The notes: generated by a model from the letters alone, not told the origin. Shown: positions 45,456 through 57,957, counted from the stretch's first letter. The stretch is 64,000 nt of DNA from Melitaea cinxia (GCF_905220565.1 NC_059415.1:6997501-7061500); one strand, 5' to 3'. Translations and numbers: made by a program.

Positions 45456-46139
45456 AACCATTAAAATTACCAATAATTCTACTTTGAGGTATTTCGTTCA
45501 TCGATTATTGATATTGTTATTTCTAAAAACTATTTTCCGTTTTTCCTTTTATACTTTATTCACTTTTTATATTAGTGAAAAAACTAAATCGAAAGGTTAT
45601 CGACCATTTGACACATGAATACCCTCGCTTTTCTTTGAGTCGTACAATCTTTTGAATTTTTAAATTTAGCTATAAGATATGAACGCGCATTTGTAAGCAG
45701 ATTCACAAGAAAAAGGTTATTTAATTAAAAACGAAAGTAATTTTTCTCAGAATAACATAAAACGTTGGTTAATATATCGTTAAAAATATATTTCTATTGT
45801 TCTTTTAGAAAAAAAATTCTTTTAGAGCTTATGTTGCCTCTTTAGACATAGAATATTTAATTTAATCGGTATAATTATATGTATGTATTTTGATTTCCAT
45901 TTCTTACGTATTACGTTTACTTGCTTTACGTTTATTTCTTTTTACTTTTTTTCAAAGCTAATTATTTTGTACACTGTTATTTCATTGAATGGACTTTGTC
46001 TGAAATGAACAGTTTATTATTATTATTAGGGCGAAGTTGAAACTAATGCGTAGTGTAGTAGTAGTAGTATGTGTGTAAGCATATATATGTATGTATATAT
46101 GTATGTATAATTTTTTATAATCTATTGTGATGTATTCTA
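45456..46139. other. AT-rich, nothing recognised
   Basis: No supported feature. Bases 46045-46120 are low-complexity TA/TG. Confidence 0.5.
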
Positions 46140-46310
46140 ATTTCTATAACAATTATTTGTACACTTCCTAACCGCTTTTCTATGCGCTGTCCTATACCCA
46201 AAGGTTGTCTGGAAAAAATCGCTCTTTTAGCGATAAGACCGCCTTTGTACATCTTCCTCTAATTATACTACTTTTGTTTATATCTTTTAATGGTCTGCAA
46301 TAAAGTATGT
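46140..46310 (+). mobile_element. LINE 3' UTR fragment
   Basis: 'aggttgtctggaaaaaatcg', 'ttagcgataagaccgccttt' and 'ctgcaataaagtatgtgtg' match the layout of the 3' UTR of the CR1/L2-type LINE at 12425-12560, so it is a very short 5'-truncated insertion of a relative. Confidence 0.7.
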
Positions 46311-46419
46311 GTGTGCAATGTATATATGTACATATACATATAATCATTTTATTTCGTTACCATTATATGTTTTGCTTAGGTTTCTCATTCAAACAATATT
46401 ATCAAAGTGCATTAGGTTC

Positions 46420-47271
46420 CCAGGCCTTTGGAGCCTAGGCCCCAGACTTAGGTCTGGGACCTAGGCTCCAAGGGGAGAAGTTGCTGGACTTCTACTGGGC
46501 GCGTCCCCCGGGTAGCGGATAGGGGAACGCCGCCTGCGGTTTCACGACTGCGGGCGGTAGGGGTCTTCGGAACCCCGCGGACCAAAACCAGACGATGCGC
46601 TCCGGGTCCCGCTCTGGTCTTGTACTGGAGTGGTCCTGTGAGCGCGGGTGTGTTGGCACGGAGGTGTGGCGGTGTGTGTGGCGCTGAGACGGCGCAGTGA
46701 CGTGGGGGTCGGTCTTTCCTTCCCCCACGCGGAGGACGGGGTGAGCGGGTTCGCTCGCCTGCCCTGAGGCGTGCGAGGACGCTCTCTCGTGCCGAGGCTG
46801 CGATCGGCCGGTGGGCCTTGACTGCGGCCACCCTGGCCTTTGTCGGCTCCGGTCGGCACTGTCCGCCCCGGGCTAGGCCTGGTGCGCAGCAACGCCGGGC
46901 TAGGCTTGGGGTGCCAGGGCGGCGCGGGAATGTGGCGTCCATGTGGCGTAATGCGGACGGGGGGTTTTCCCCCCACCCGCGGGGGGGGCCACGCGGGCGA
47001 TGGGTCGGGGGATTCGTCGTCCGCATTGCACGCCCCCCCCCCAGGAGGGGAGGGCGCGCTTCGTGTTCGAGCGTGCCCTCCAAGGTGCTTTGCACCGCGG
47101 TGGGCCCGAAAGGGCAAGCGCGATCGCGAAAGAGCTCATAGCGTCCTTGTGATCCCGTCACATAGGCGTACGGCAGAACACACGTGGCGGTTTTTATTCA
47201 GTATGAGTCTGAATCCCCTCCGAGTCCCCCCAACCGGAGGGTGTCCATGATGGATTTTCCCCACATAAAAA
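46420..47271 (+). mobile_element. GC-rich retroposed element with 5' hairpin and poly-A
   Basis: 852 bp of strongly GC-rich DNA in an AT-rich setting. It is flanked by the 16-bp duplication 'aaagtgcattaggttc' (46404-46419 and 47272-47287) and ends 'tgatggattttccccacat' plus A's. The 5' end folds: 46428-46447 pairs with 46452-46471 at 19 of 20 positions, with a 4-nt loop. The last ~110 bp match the insert at 20415-20578, so both used the same LINE-type 3' end. Overlapping long frames on both strands are explained by the GC content and show no domain I know. It is either the 5'-truncated 3' UTR of an R1-like LINE or a complete non-autonomous derivative. The hairpin at its very start favours the latter weakly. 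Confidence 0.85.
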
Positions 47272-47287
47272 AAAGTGCATTAGGTTC

Positions 47288-48264
47288 GTTTTTGTACAGC
47301 GATTGTTACACGGCTATTTGAAAAATGAAAACGATAAAGATATTATTAGGTTTTAATTAATAATGATAAATGTTAAATTTACAGATGTAAAATCTAATAT
47401 TTGGCTGCTCAAAAATACTTTTTCGTGATCTATCACTTAAGGTATTAAAATGAAAGGCATCAAAATAACAACTGTATAGGCAATATATCTAACTTTATTT
47501 AATAAAGTATATATTTTTTAAAAGTATTTTACTGCGTCTTTCCGTTTTTTTTTTTTTGAAATAGTTAGCGACAGACAATAAAATTAATATTTTATACTTT
47601 AATATATAATTATTACTTTTAAATGTATTATCAAATGACGAATATTATAACTATTTTAGAGTCTTTGATGAGTTTATCGACTATGAACTTTGAAAAAAAA
47701 AACATGTTTAAATTTATTTGACTACATGAATTAACGCGACATGTACTCACACATATTTATTTCACGCGGTTGCCTTCAAACATTTGAACGTCGCATTTAC
47801 CTATTCACAGCCTTTGAGGACATTCACTTTGTCGTGCACTAATTGAAGCGTGTCAATTTATCAAATTACCAAGTCAGATTTACAAAATCTTTCTGCGTTA
47901 GGAATATATCTTTGCGTTAAGGAGAAGATTCAAGGTCATATAAATAATGAATCATCACATGCCCGATTATACGTTATATTATTATCAGTGACCATAAATA
48001 TGAAGGGAATAAAAGCTGAAAGAGATTTGAGTGTGATTATCATTAACTCATACATGTCTGGGTATGAGGCGTATATGTGTTTTGTTAGATTTGTTACACC
48101 TGTATAGTTTATTTACTGCTGTCTGCTGTTTGTGTTCAATATAATTAATAATATTTCATTATATCGAATATCTACATTGCTGATTCTATATTCCATTGTA
48201 AACAAGTACTTGATTTGGTAAAATGCGTTTCGATATCGATTTATTTGTATAAAGAAATTTATAG

Positions 48265-48268
<4 letters not shown>
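47288..48268. other. AT-rich, nothing recognised
   Basis: The frame at 47850-48107 has no recognised domain. Confidence 0.45.

Positions 48269-48320
<52 letters not shown>
48269..48320. repeat. (AT)n microsatellite
   Basis: 52 bp of AT dinucleotides. Confidence 0.95.
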
Positions 48321-48323
<3 letters not shown>

Positions 48324-48404
48324 GATATATGATACATCGGAAAATATTATTAGTTAAGAGCTCCTGGAATTTTTCCCGTCACTAAGCTTTTTCTGACACA
48401 CAGT

Positions 48405-48610
48405 CGGACATTTGGAAGCAATTTTAATGTCGACTGCACTGCGGTCGAAACGCTTTACTGAAAGGTTATTTATGTTGATTGATTTGGTCGAATATTTTAG
48501 AAAATACTTTCAATTAAGCTTAAGAAGAAATTTTGGAAAATCGAAAAGTTTTTCACACGTAACTGAAACTACGTTTTATATGTTTATTCTTGACAAAATA
48601 AAAAAATAAG
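48405..48610 (+). repeat. Repeat M, copy 1
   Basis: Matches 49695-49895. 'ggaagcaattttaatgtcga' with 'ctgcactgcggtcg' corresponds to 'aaagcaattttgatgcggac' with 'tgctctgcggcc', and the similarity continues with interruptions to the A-rich end. A 65-codon frame (48412-48609) starts inside ('MEAILMSTALR'). The other copy has a similar start but is broken by a stop. Class unknown. Confidence 0.65.
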
Positions 48611-49261
48611 CATTAAAAAAATAAGACTATTTTAAAAAAAGGTTAATTACATTAAAAAAAAAACTTATTTAAAGATGTTAATAGTCATCACTCAATCGCA
48701 GATGTATCGCTTTATTTTGAAATATATTTTGATATTAAATAATGTAAACACGCACTTTAATAACTTATACCTTATATAAATAAATGAAAAAGCCATGTTT
48801 TTTTACAAAATATAGTTTCAGAAAAAGGAGATATTGACAGAATTACACAAAATCCGAAATTGTATAAAAACTAGTAACGCAATCAATGGAATTTCGGAAA
48901 TATCATATGACAAACGAAAACACCACATATTAAGTGGAGTTTAGAAAATTTAGAAATATAAAAATATTATTTTACAATTACGATTTATTGCTAAATGAAA
49001 CATTCGAGGGATTAATTAGCACAATATTCTAAATATATAACCTTAATTATATAATAATAAATATTTCTATCATAACTATTTTCAGACTTTCATATTAGGT
49101 TTTTTTAGATATTAAGATTGTTTTTACAATTTAGACATATTGGATTAGTTTCTCAAATAATGCAATTAATAATCAAAAGAAAAATGTGATTTTATATATA
49201 TTTTAGTATGAAAAGAATATTTTGTGGAAAGTGTGTTTAAAGCTACCCGACATACATAATA
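48611..49261. other. AT-rich, nothing recognised
   Basis: No supported feature. Confidence 0.5.
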
Positions 49262-49318
49262 TACCTACCACAGATTAAAGACTCAATTTGCACGTTCTGC
49301 GTAAATAGGACTAACTAA
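49262..49318 (+). pseudogene. Penelope 3' scrap
   Basis: 'ccacagattaaagactcaat' followed by 'ttgcacgttctgcgtaaata' matches 9556-9600. It encodes the C-terminal 'PQIKDSICTFCVNRT' and a stop. No other part of the element is present. Confidence 0.8.
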
Positions 49319-49694
49319 AATATTTTAACTAAAATATTTGTTTTAGTTTAGAATTGTCTCATTTTTTTTTATTAACGAAAAATACTACATTCATTAGTCA
49401 ATAGTATATATATAATAGTATATATATAAATTTGACCTATGAATCACATTCGATGAATAGACAAGATTTATATTATTTATTTATATTTCAAACCAACAAA
49501 CGAGAATTAAACTGACGCGTGGAGCACATAGCAGATCACTCGCGCCAACCGCGCCAATCGCGTCAACTGGCCAATCGAATAATATTATTATAGATAACAT
49601 AGTCCTAAAAGACTGTATTCACTGATCGCCACAATTCTCAGCTACATAATAAATTACCTCCGTCCTCGAACATTCCATCGACACAGTTGAACAG
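49319..49694. other. AT-rich with a 'gcgccaa' cluster
   Basis: Near 49540-49580 'cgcgccaaccgcgccaatcg' then 'cgtcaactggccaatcg' forms a small imperfect tandem. No gene. Confidence 0.4.
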
Positions 49695-49895
49695 TTAGAA
49701 AAGCAATTTTGATGCGGACTGCTCTGCGGCCAGCGACACGCTTTCGCCGTTGAAAGGCTATTTGTGATGATCGATTCTACAATATTTTAAAAATATTTCA
49801 ATTCAATTTGAAAATATATAACGTTTTAGAAGTAAAAATATTTCAAATAGTAAAACTAAATAGGAATTATGTTGAAAAGTAAAAAAGTATTAAGG
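49695..49895 (+). repeat. Repeat M, copy 2
   Basis: Direct partner of 48405-48610, about 1.3 kb downstream in the same orientation. Frames are broken. Confidence 0.65.
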
Positions 49896-49989
49896 GTTTC
49901 ATAGGTTTTGATTGTTTAGTGTAATAAATGTCTTGTAGAATTTATTTCTACACTGACTTCAAACAATTTGTATAATAATTTTTAATATC

Positions 49990-50055
49990 ATATCAAAAAT
50001 ACCGACCGTTCGGTGCGAGTTCGATCCGCGCTGGAACGGTCGGTATTTTTGATAT
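49990..50055. repeat. Hairpin with a box-B-like loop
   Basis: Perfect 22-bp arms at 49990-50011 and 50034-50055 containing 'aaataccgaccgttc' and its complement. The 22-nt loop holds 'gcgagttcgatccgcgc', a tRNA box-B consensus. Weaker pairing extends several bases outside. Confidence 0.85.
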
Positions 50056-51959
50056 ATAATTAAAAATGTTTATAATTTCCCCATGTGCGGGTATTACACA
50101 AAAAATAATACAAACAATTTGTATATTAAAATCGAATATATTTAAAGAAATTTACCGAATTACAGCTAACATAAGAAGAACAATTTTATTTATTTCTAAA
50201 AAAAGTTAAAACAAACTTGTCATCATAGGGGTACCGTATATACTAATAGAAACCCGCTCGGATTTTTCGCAAAATGCAATGATGAAAAAATAGTATGTCA
50301 ACTGTTACAGATATAATAATAATTTAAGATTCAATTAGCTAGAGAGTATTTAATAGCCAAATGAGTCTGGAGAAACTGACCATTGAACTGATCGTATTGA
50401 GTGTCTAATTGCTTTAATTGTTAATATTAATGAATAAAGAACCTGTAAAATGAAACTGTAAGCCTGTGATTTGATAACTTTAAAATTATTATTGTCTGTG
50501 TAATAATTTGTAAATAAATAAATAATAAAAATAATAAATAGAATTTTGACACGATCCCCATAAAATTTCATATAGAAAACTATTACCAGTAAGCAATAAC
50601 ATAGATGGATATCTAGACTATTACCGGAGCTGATCATAAGTTAATAGCTGTTGAGTAACACTCCTAATCAGATAACACTGATCTTTGGTTTAGAAGCTAT
50701 ACGTGTTTGAATCAATCGTTGAAATCAAGTTAATAAAAGTTGTTAAAATCCACACGTTTACAGCTAGTTATAGCTTACTTAGATTTTTATAACAATGGGG
50801 TATAGATTTACTAAATTATTTACCGTTTAGCTAAATCACTAGCTCAACGCTAACTAGCCTTAACAATAATTTGATACTTTTATTCTACTTAATATTCATC
50901 TTTTAAGATTTAAATACCATACCAAAAGCTCACCACAGCGCCGCGTGACCTGGCTCTTACATCAAGTTTATTGTTGCTTACAATTTCCGCGGCTTTTAAA
51001 CTCTGCCTTAAGTACAAAATGTTAATTAAAAAGCCGGTGAATGCTCGGAGCGTATTTATAATGCTTTGGACGCCAATCCGGCGAATTTTCGCGGCAATGG
51101 CAATTGTTTAAAATATATAAGACAAAAGTATCGTTTTATTTATTGTTTACTACTTTTTTGTGGCTCTAAATGTAATGTGTTTGGAGCGAATTCACTAAAT
51201 GATTGAATAAGTTAAAATTAAACCAAAGTGAAATAAAGATTTTTAAATTAGTATTGTACAGTGAAAATCTATATGTATTTGTGTCTGTAGACTTGACTAT
51301 TTTTATTCTGTCATAGTATTCTTAATTGATGCATATACGAGTATTTTGGATTTCTCCAAGAAGGATTCTTTACGATGTTCTTGGAGACAAGGCGAGGCAT
51401 AAGTTAGAATAAACAAAACATTTGAAAACTCAATAGTCTTAAGTAGGATGTAAGCTGGTAACTATTGATAGAAGAAATGCAATCAACATATTTATTTTCC
51501 TGTAACTTAATTACATTTTATTTTTTGCAACTGAAATACAAGAATTAAAAATATTAAAAATTAAAAAAAAAAAACGTTTAATTCAAAATATAAAATGCCA
51601 CTAGATTATAATAATAACGAATTAAATAAAAAGTAAAAAAATAAAAAAAAATTGAAATAATGAATTCATCTGTAAGTTTATTTAAACCATTGTTATTATT
51701 TTTTATTAAGTAAAATATAATTTTATTAAGAATATCGCTACAATCTATATCGCTATTTTCAAGACATGTTTGCTAGAGTAGTGCACAGAGCTAGTACTTC
51801 AGTCGAGTACCATGTAATATAGTCGTAGTAATGATAATACTTTTTACTTCCTTAAACCATTTAAACTTCGATTAAGTACTAAAACAAATAACAATTATGA
51901 AAAATATTTTTCAATATAGTTTATGAACTCCATTGAACTGATAAGGTTGGACATTTTGG
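50056..51959. other. AT-rich, nothing recognised
   Basis: 1.9 kb. The frame at 50350-50637 is low-complexity. No gene. Confidence 0.5.
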
Positions 51960-52320
51960 AGTTTACTCTTCAAGAATTGATTTTCATATGAGGCCCTCGG
52001 TATGAAAAAAATATGAGGAGTAAAGTCTACTGAAGGAATGACCTCGTTACGTTTCTCGTAACGCCATCTATCGTGTAAAGTCTAAAGGCGTAACAACGTT
52101 TTCTAATAACGCCATCTGTTGGAACCAATAGGGTTATTTGATTCGTTTTACTTTGATTGACAATTTCATATGGTATTAATCTTTTTTCTTAGACTAGTAA
52201 GTCTTTTTTGTGCCTATTTAGACAGTCGATCTGAAGGAGTAAGCTTCAGTCGTGCGTCGGTGCTGACACACACACTTTTTGTAGTTAGTAGATCAGATGT
52301 GAGACGCCACTTGTAGTTTA
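51960..52320 (+). other. Unclassified block, possible LTR or repeat remnant
   Basis: Two 'aacgccatct' motifs (near 52059 and 52118), then 'tctgaaggagtaagcttcag' and 'tcgtgcgtcggtgctgacac'. It looks like part of a dispersed element, but there is no partner copy in the window. Confidence 0.3.
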
Positions 52321-53584
52321 GGTAATCTAGTAGACATTTGAAATTTAACGCAAAAATTCAAAGTTTTCGTTCCAAATTTCATGTTATATGTTAAACAATA
52401 TAAGTTAATTAATAAGATATCCTCTATGTAAAGTTTCAAATTAAGAAGGTAGTTCAAAAATATACGTAATGAGATCGTTAAAATGTGTTAGTCGTATTTT
52501 AATAATAAAATAAAATCAAAAAGAAAATGGTTAATAAAATTAAATTTCGTTTTCATTTCCTTTGAACTTGCTACCTCGAGAGGCAATTCTTCGAAATCAC
52601 TCAAGATCCTCAGACGAGAGGGAAACACTCGAAAGTTTTTGAGATAAAATCACGAGACAATGCGTATTTAAAATTGAAAAATTTAGCTAAATTATAATAT
52701 TCATAGATTCGGTCAAGTATTTTTAAATATTTTTAGTTATCTTAGTATTGTAGTTATCCTAGAATTTTTACAAAGATTACGTTGATGTCCAAGAATACCG
52801 AGCAAAAATTCGAACTATACAACGTAAGTTCCATGACTAAAACAAAACTGCTCTTAATATTTTCTATATTTTTTAATAAATGCGTATTTTCTTATCACGC
52901 CTGGCCGTAAGTGGTAACCGGAGATTATAGATATAGGTACATAATGGCCTGCAATTCAAAGTTTTTAGAATATTACATAAAGAACCCTAAATAAAGTGAA
53001 GTAAAGTGAATTTCAGAGAAAATTATTTATTCAGACAGTGAAAGTCACTAAAAGTAGTGTTGTATTTCTGCGGTGGGTAATTTAGACTGAGCTTCTAGCA
53101 AGATGCTTGCGACGTTTCTCCTGGTACTCGTACAAGCATTCATAGGCTATAAGTAACCGCATAGAGATAAATTGGTCACGTTCGGAACCATAAAGTCTGG
53201 TATGACTTTTCTAGTTGCTTTTCTTTAACTGAATGCTGTAAAATAACAAAATACATATCTTTTGTGTTTAGCGTTAGCGACAATTTTTTCGGCATAAACA
53301 CAAGTATCCAACAAATTCGATCAAATCATAAATATATTGAAGCTTTTATATCGTCGCTACGAATTCTAGAGCACGCGCCACCAAAATACAAAGCATATTG
53401 ACAGTTGACTTATGTATTTTGTTTCGAAATGTCAGAGAGAGAAAGAGCTAACATAAGACAAAGTGAAAATGACTTTAAGATAACGAATTTCAATTGTTAA
53501 ATAAAATTTACGCATCACATTATGAAGGGTCTATAGTATAGACTCTATACAATTTAAATTTGTATGCGAAATGTCTTTGACTGT
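52321..53584. other. AT-rich, nothing recognised
   Basis: No supported feature. Confidence 0.5.
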
Positions 53585-53640
53585 GTGTGGCAGGTGTTTA
53601 TCATAACGACCGGGACCACCGGCACATCACACTACGCCAG
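53585..53640 (-). repeat. SINE-B internal fragment
   Basis: 'caggtgtttatcataacgac' and 'cgggaccaccggcacatcac' come from the middle of SINE-B. Both ends are lost. Confidence 0.55.
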
Positions 53641-55063
53641 AGCGGTTATTGTATTATTTGGATAGACAAAGAAATATATTTACGCGACTTAATCTCATTG
53701 AATAGACAAAATCTCGTATTTCTATGACTGACTCTCACAAAATTTAAATCTCTTGTACAACCTGACAATAAATATGTATGCACTACACAGTACTTTACAC
53801 TTTGCAAAAATAGATCCCCGTCTCACTTCGTAGTCTCGTTATTTCCTGGCTGAGCGTTAGGATAGCTAAGCGTATGCTAAAATGCAGGTGACACGGAATG
53901 TCCTAGAAAAAACATTATAACTAACCGAACTATAAATACTGAAAAATCGTATAATAATATTGTTTTAAGTTTCAGAATATCGATATTATAATGTTTTGAT
54001 TTTTCGTTTTACTTTTATGCATTGCTCTATTTCAAACTTGTTCAAAAATAAGAAATGTATATTTAAATTTCAATAAAAAGTATTTTATTTCAATTATTTT
54101 AATTAACACCTACCTATAAGTCTATAACTAAAAAGATATATTCTTTATTCTTTTTTAGAACTATTATTCCGCATTACTTTGCATCGTCTCTCAATCCTAT
54201 GAAATATCGTGCTACTTCTAAGCATATGCATATCCAGCACAACGTAAAAAAAAAATAATTAAAGTACATATGTATGTGCAATGAGATGGTTTTGTTCTGC
54301 TAAATAGAGAAATATTTAAATTTATGTTACATACAAAATGTACACACGAGTTTTAATATTTCATCTCGTTGGTGTAATTAATAGTGTGACATTGTTATTT
54401 TTATTTCCAAAATGTAATATTAAACTTTTAACATTTTTATAGTATATTTTTATGTACCTATATCGATATTAATTGCATGACTGGAGTAATGAAAATAGCG
54501 GCTATTAGCTGAATTTAATAAAGAGCACAAAAGGAGGTTTATATCAAAGCGTTGAAATCTGATATTGAATTTTACCAAATTACGGAAAAGAATAATGACT
54601 GCCTATAATTTTTTTTGTTCGTTCTGCTAATGCTTTGCTTTAAATATTTTTACTGGCATTATTATTATGATTAATTTACTATAAAATTTAAGAATATGGA
54701 CCAGTTATTTTTTGTGGTGTTTTAAATATTATTTTAGTAACGGCAAAACGCTATGGACAGTATTAGTCGAATAAAATTAATGTTGTAGTAAAAAACTAAC
54801 AACACGAAAATTCGAGTTGTACTCGCGCGGTTTGAATAATGAACATTTTATTTCAAATTCGGCTAATGATTAAGAGTAACGTACAATTTGATGAGTTTGA
54901 AAAGAAATTAACTTAAGTGTATCTTTATGTTTGTGTGTGCATAATTATGTATTCATAAGCTCTGGTGGATGTTTTCTTAAAAATGAAATAGAAAATCTAC
55001 TAATAAAAAAAAATTCTCCATACTATTTTTCCATAGTAGGATTTTTTTTCTAAATTAGTATAC
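53641..55063. other. AT-rich, nothing recognised
   Basis: No supported feature in 1.4 kb. Confidence 0.5.
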
Positions 55064-55320
55064 CAAGGGTTCCCAAATTTATTTTGTCTACTGCCTACTA
55101 AGAGAATAAATTATTTTATAGTACCCCCTTTGAGCAATCTTTTATTGAATATTAGTTGATGTTCACAAGTTGTAGTCGAGAGTCCTTATAGATTAAATGA
55201 CAAATCGCCCCCCAAGCCTCTACACAACGCCACCATTTTTTTTTCTAGGTCTCTTACCGCCCCCCTTTAGTACTGCACCGCTTACAAGGGGGCGTTATCG
55301 CCCACTTTGGGAAACACAAC
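55064..55320. mobile_element. hAT-like MITE
   Basis: Left end 'caagggttcccaaattt' and the complement of the right end 'actttgggaaacacaac' share the GTTtCCCAAA core typical of hAT termini. The flanks 'agtatacc' (55057-55064) and 'tatatacc' (55321-55328) could be a diverged 8-bp duplication. The interior is C-rich near 55208 and 55256 ('gccccccaagcc', 'accgccccccttt'). The frame at 55197-55463 only crosses the element. Confidence 0.55.
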
Positions 55321-55328
55321 TATATACC

Positions 55329-56124
55329 AATGAAGTAGTAGTAGATATAGAAATACTTATTCAAGAAATATTATCTTCCTTTTACTCAATGATAATACCG
55401 AAATCAATTTCTCTATTAAGCACAGCAGGAATTATTCGAGTAAAAATTAACAAAGACAGTTAATTTATTTTTCAACGTACTAAAAAGACAAAAAGAAAAA
55501 CTCGGTGTAGTTTATATTGCGAAGCATTTACGGAAGAGTGAAATTCCATTTTGTGCTGCGTTTAGATAAAAACACTAATAATAATTAATATCAAACAGTG
55601 CAAAGCGAACTTCACCGGAGTTTAGTCAGATTAACAATAAAAGCTGACCTAATTTTATGTTCTCTAAACAAAAATTTAAATTCTAACTAGTAAGAAAAGA
55701 TTAATAAATCTAAATTCATCCCTTGTATTTTTTATTTATTTAGCGATTTTTTTTTATCATACGTAAACACAGTCATTTTGAAGTAAGCAAAGTTTTAGTT
55801 AACAGCCAGCTGTTGTAAATATTTATAAGTTTTGTTTAGTAAACTACATATAATATAAAAACAAAAATACATCCTGACTAGGGACAAATATTTTATTCAG
55901 GACTCTTGATCGGAATATAGTCACTGGTAACTGCATAAAAATGCCTGTTAAAACAACTACTTTCACAATTCCTTAAAATATTTTATAGTTGGTCCTAAGA
56001 AGTTATCGTCTTTGTTTTGTGAGGGTAGTCGTGAGATTGATGTACATTTATGGAGGTCAATTATGTTGTTAGAACATGAGTATAATGGCTTTGGTCAAGT
56101 TTGTAATAGATCATCATCATTAAT
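55329..56124. other. AT-rich, nothing recognised
   Basis: No supported feature. Confidence 0.5.
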
Positions 56125-56400
56125 TTAAATGCTGGCTTAGAACCTCTTTTTTCATATTGGTGAAGGTTGGAAGCTAAATCCACCACGCTGGTCAACTACG
56201 GATTGCTGATTGGTGGATAATTTCTGTACCGCTAAGTTATGATCGCTACTAAGTATCTTTGATAACAAACGACAACGAAAGCTTTACGTGGCTCAGTAGG
56301 CGGGATGAGGAATCCACAATAACGAACAACCTACACCAGAAACAAAAACACAAACATCTACCCTAAATAGGAATTGAACCCGTAACCGTTAGTATTAAGT
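56125..56400 (-). repeat. SINE-B, degraded full-length copy
   Basis: 'gctaaatccaccacgctggt' (tail side) through 'gaattgaacccgtaaccgtt' (box B, inverted) keeps the SINE-B order at low identity. Confidence 0.7.
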
Positions 56401-57119
56401 TTACTTCCTCCATTATTACATCAAAATATTTATCGTAATAGTAAAATCTTCAAAGGATCAAATACATACAAATACATGGTTGTTTATTTCAATTAGCTTT
56501 CCATCATTACAATACTTATATTTATACGAACAACCACAAATATCGTTATAGTGCAACGCTTACAAAGATGGACACAAACTAATATTTACTAGACTCTATT
56601 TGTACAAGACAGATCGTATTTGGAGAGGAAATTATCAAATCTTCGAGACTTAAAGACAAAGCGCTCCTTCCCATCTTTCTCACTCTCCTAACTCGTTTAA
56701 GAGGAAACTCTTTCTCTCTCCAATTTCCGTTTTCAAACAAAATTACAGGCAGCGTTTACCCAAATGAAATGAAAAACATCTGAGTTGTACGTATTTAATT
56801 TATAAGATTCAAGCTTAAAGGGTCCCGGTATAAAGTGAAAAATAAAAATAAGAAATTCTTGCAGTACATCGTAACGTTTTTATAGAGAGCTATAAAAAGC
56901 GTGGGAACTATTATTTTTTCAGATCTTGGTCTTAACTAGAATACATTTCGAGAATGTTAAGATGATATAAATATTTTATGCACGAGCGTTATCTCAAAGA
57001 GTTTTTTTTTTATTGAAGTGAGTTTTCTAAAGTTTAGGTTAGGAGGTTTTTATATTTTTCTTTAGATTATTTTCGTGATATGATTATGTATTGTAATAGC
57101 TCAATCTTCTCTTATTCTA
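56401..57119. other. AT-rich, nothing recognised
   Basis: No supported feature. Confidence 0.5.
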
Positions 57120-57365
57120 CTGGTACAGGAATCTTAACCTAGAGCTGCGAAAGCAAATCTGACCACACCGACCTCATTCTCCACACCGACTTCGTGCTAA
57201 GCCAAGGTGCGATCTCGTCAGGACCCTTAGGACGGACAGACATCTCAAGCCCTCCTAAAGGCTCCCCTTGTTCTTTCACGGCTAAATTTTAGAACCCGGC
57301 CACCCTACCCGGTGACGCTATCAAGACCGATAGGGACAGTCAAAAACGACTGAGTCAGCTGAATT
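57120..57365. other. Unidentified GC-richer block
   Basis: About 245 bp with much higher GC than its surroundings, bounded by AT-rich DNA. It contains the direct repeat 'ccacaccgac' (57164 and 57181 region). No ORF, tail or target duplication was recognised. It may be an inserted repeat or UTR piece. Confidence 0.35.
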
Positions 57366-57789
57366 TTTAAAAATAAATTTTCCTCTGACAAGACGGAAAC
57401 CTGTTACAAAACGAATTTTAAAATATCTTCCAATCAACAATGGAACAGCCTATAGGATTAAACATCAATCTATTTGTTTGAAGGAAATATAAATAAATTA
57501 TTTAACATTTAAAATGTTACAGTAAAATAAAATAAAAAATAAGGTTCTTTTTCAATTTTAGCCTTTAAAAAAGATGACTATTGATTAATAAAGAATACAT
57601 ATTATATATTTTTTAATTACTCGTATTCATTACAACTATTGTTTTATTCATTTTTGATTTTGTTTAAATAAATATCTTTCATGTGATATGGATACAGAAA
57701 ATGTTTAACTGATCGTAAAGGTAAGGAAAATAATGCCTGTGTTTTAATTTACAGCTGACTGACTGATATACTTGCTTATAACTCTTTTT
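57366..57789. other. AT-rich, nothing recognised
   Basis: No supported feature. Confidence 0.5.
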
Positions 57790-57890
57790 TTACAAATACA
57801 TAAAACAAAAATATTACGGGTACACTCGGGGTGGCAATCAAACCTATAACCTTGAAGCGAAAACCGGGGCTAACGTCAACAGACCTCTCA
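57790..57890 (-). repeat. SINE-C head, degraded
   Basis: Inverted 'gggtggcaatcaaacctata' (box B) and 'tacactcggg' parallel the copy at 15540-15600. Confidence 0.5.
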
Positions 57891-57957
57891 AGTGTTTATG
57901 TATTTGAAGAAATGAGAATCGAATTAGTTACAATTTTAAAACCTAAGTATAAAAATA

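Noticed and set aside
46448..47161. Long overlapping reading frames on both strands (up to 237 codons)
   Set aside because: They come from the GC-rich composition of the retroposed insert, overlap in several phases and show no known domain. The insert's poly-A fixes plus as its sense strand, whereas the longest frame is minus.
50350..50637. 95-codon minus frame with hydrophobic stretches
   Set aside because: Ile/Phe/Tyr-rich from AT composition. It has no domain, no codon-usage contrast and no supporting neighbour.
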